Shown here: positions 13,314-13,383 of the stretch, in pieces
How positions within the stretch are numbered: position 1 is the stretch's first letter
Layout of the letters: each line of letters begins with the position of its first letter
NCBI GenBank assembly: GCA_023145575.1
Contig: JAGLDN010000238.1
Span: 1 to 13,383, forward strand
DNA length: 13,383 bases
Direction of reading: 5' to 3'
DNA from: Psychromonas sp.
Lineage (GTDB): Bacteria > Pseudomonadota > Gammaproteobacteria > Enterobacterales > Psychromonadaceae
Made by a program: the position numbers and the translations under genes
Notes under the pieces: generated by a model
Databases searched by the model: none
What the model was told of the DNA's origin: nothing
Seen by the model: only the letters and a program-made list of their open reading frames with translations

Positions 13314-13383
13314 AGGGGCTGTTGATCTTAGGGGCTGTTGATCTTTCACATTGGCAACCAAATCATTGAGCAAGCTAGTGCGA
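13314..13383. mobile_element. Probable end of an insertion sequence (runs out of window)
   Basis: The sharp loss of similarity to the tandem unit at 13313/13314 marks an insertion point. The new sequence starts AGGGGCTGTTGATCTT, which is immediately repeated (13314-13329 and 13330-13345), then continues TTCACATTGGCAACC. A GGGG(C)TGTTGATCTT end is the style of an IS terminal repeat, but the family cannot be named and no transposase is in view. Confidence 0.5.

Overview
The window looks like a low-GC marine-type gammaproteobacterium (Moritella/Psychromonas/Shewanella/Vibrio-like). The evidence is a Gram-negative general porin, a gammaproteobacterial-type DusA, a DUF4136-type outer-membrane lipoprotein, and TATACCC-containing palindromes of the kind seen between genes in such bacteria. 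The genus cannot be fixed from the sequence alone. Only about 43% of the window is convincingly coding. The rest is long AT-rich spacers filled with decayed mobile DNA, so this is a repeat-rich, partly degraded region.

Layout, left to right. 1-535 (-): N-terminal half of a porin, cut by the window edge. 536-1789: gene-free, with two copies of a dispersed repeat. 1790-2680 (-): an unrecognised 296-aa protein with an excellent ribosome-binding site and faint M35-metallopeptidase-like architecture lacking HExxH. 2681-3705: spacer, one doubtful small ORF and a TIR-TIR palindrome. 3706-3928: 3' remnant of mtnA (methylthioribose-1-phosphate isomerase), running into an intact short-chain dehydrogenase (3900-4574). 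4786-5280 (-): IS3-family transposase wreck. 5391-5708: the cleanest copy of the dispersed repeat. 6155-6223: three 23-bp iterons upstream of a promoter-like TATAAT and a 185-aa isochorismatase-fold protein that seems to lack its catalytic residues. 6888-7973: spacer with palindromes, a terminator-like hairpin and another repeat copy. 7974-9557 (-): dusA followed 15 nt later by the lipoprotein gene, probably one operon. 9600-10766: more repeat copies and a frameshifted IS630-family transposase. 10765-13313: a tandem array with a ~1.25-kb unit, each unit a repeat copy plus a ~265-codon gene on the minus strand. The third unit is interrupted by what looks like the end of another insertion sequence.

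Two things stand out. (1) A ~320-400 bp dispersed element occurs about eight to nine times. It has TATACCCATG/TATACTCATG-type ends, and its right end matches that of the IS630 relic, so it is plausibly an IS630-mobilised MITE family. (2) The tandem paralogues are mosaic: a ~100-residue core is almost identical while neighbouring coding blocks have diverged more than the noncoding spacers. Both carry the same pair of overlapping palindromes just upstream of the start codon. The core shares a short ungapped pattern with the single gene at 1790-2680. Together they may be a small accessory family of inactive metallopeptidase-like proteins; this is a hypothesis.
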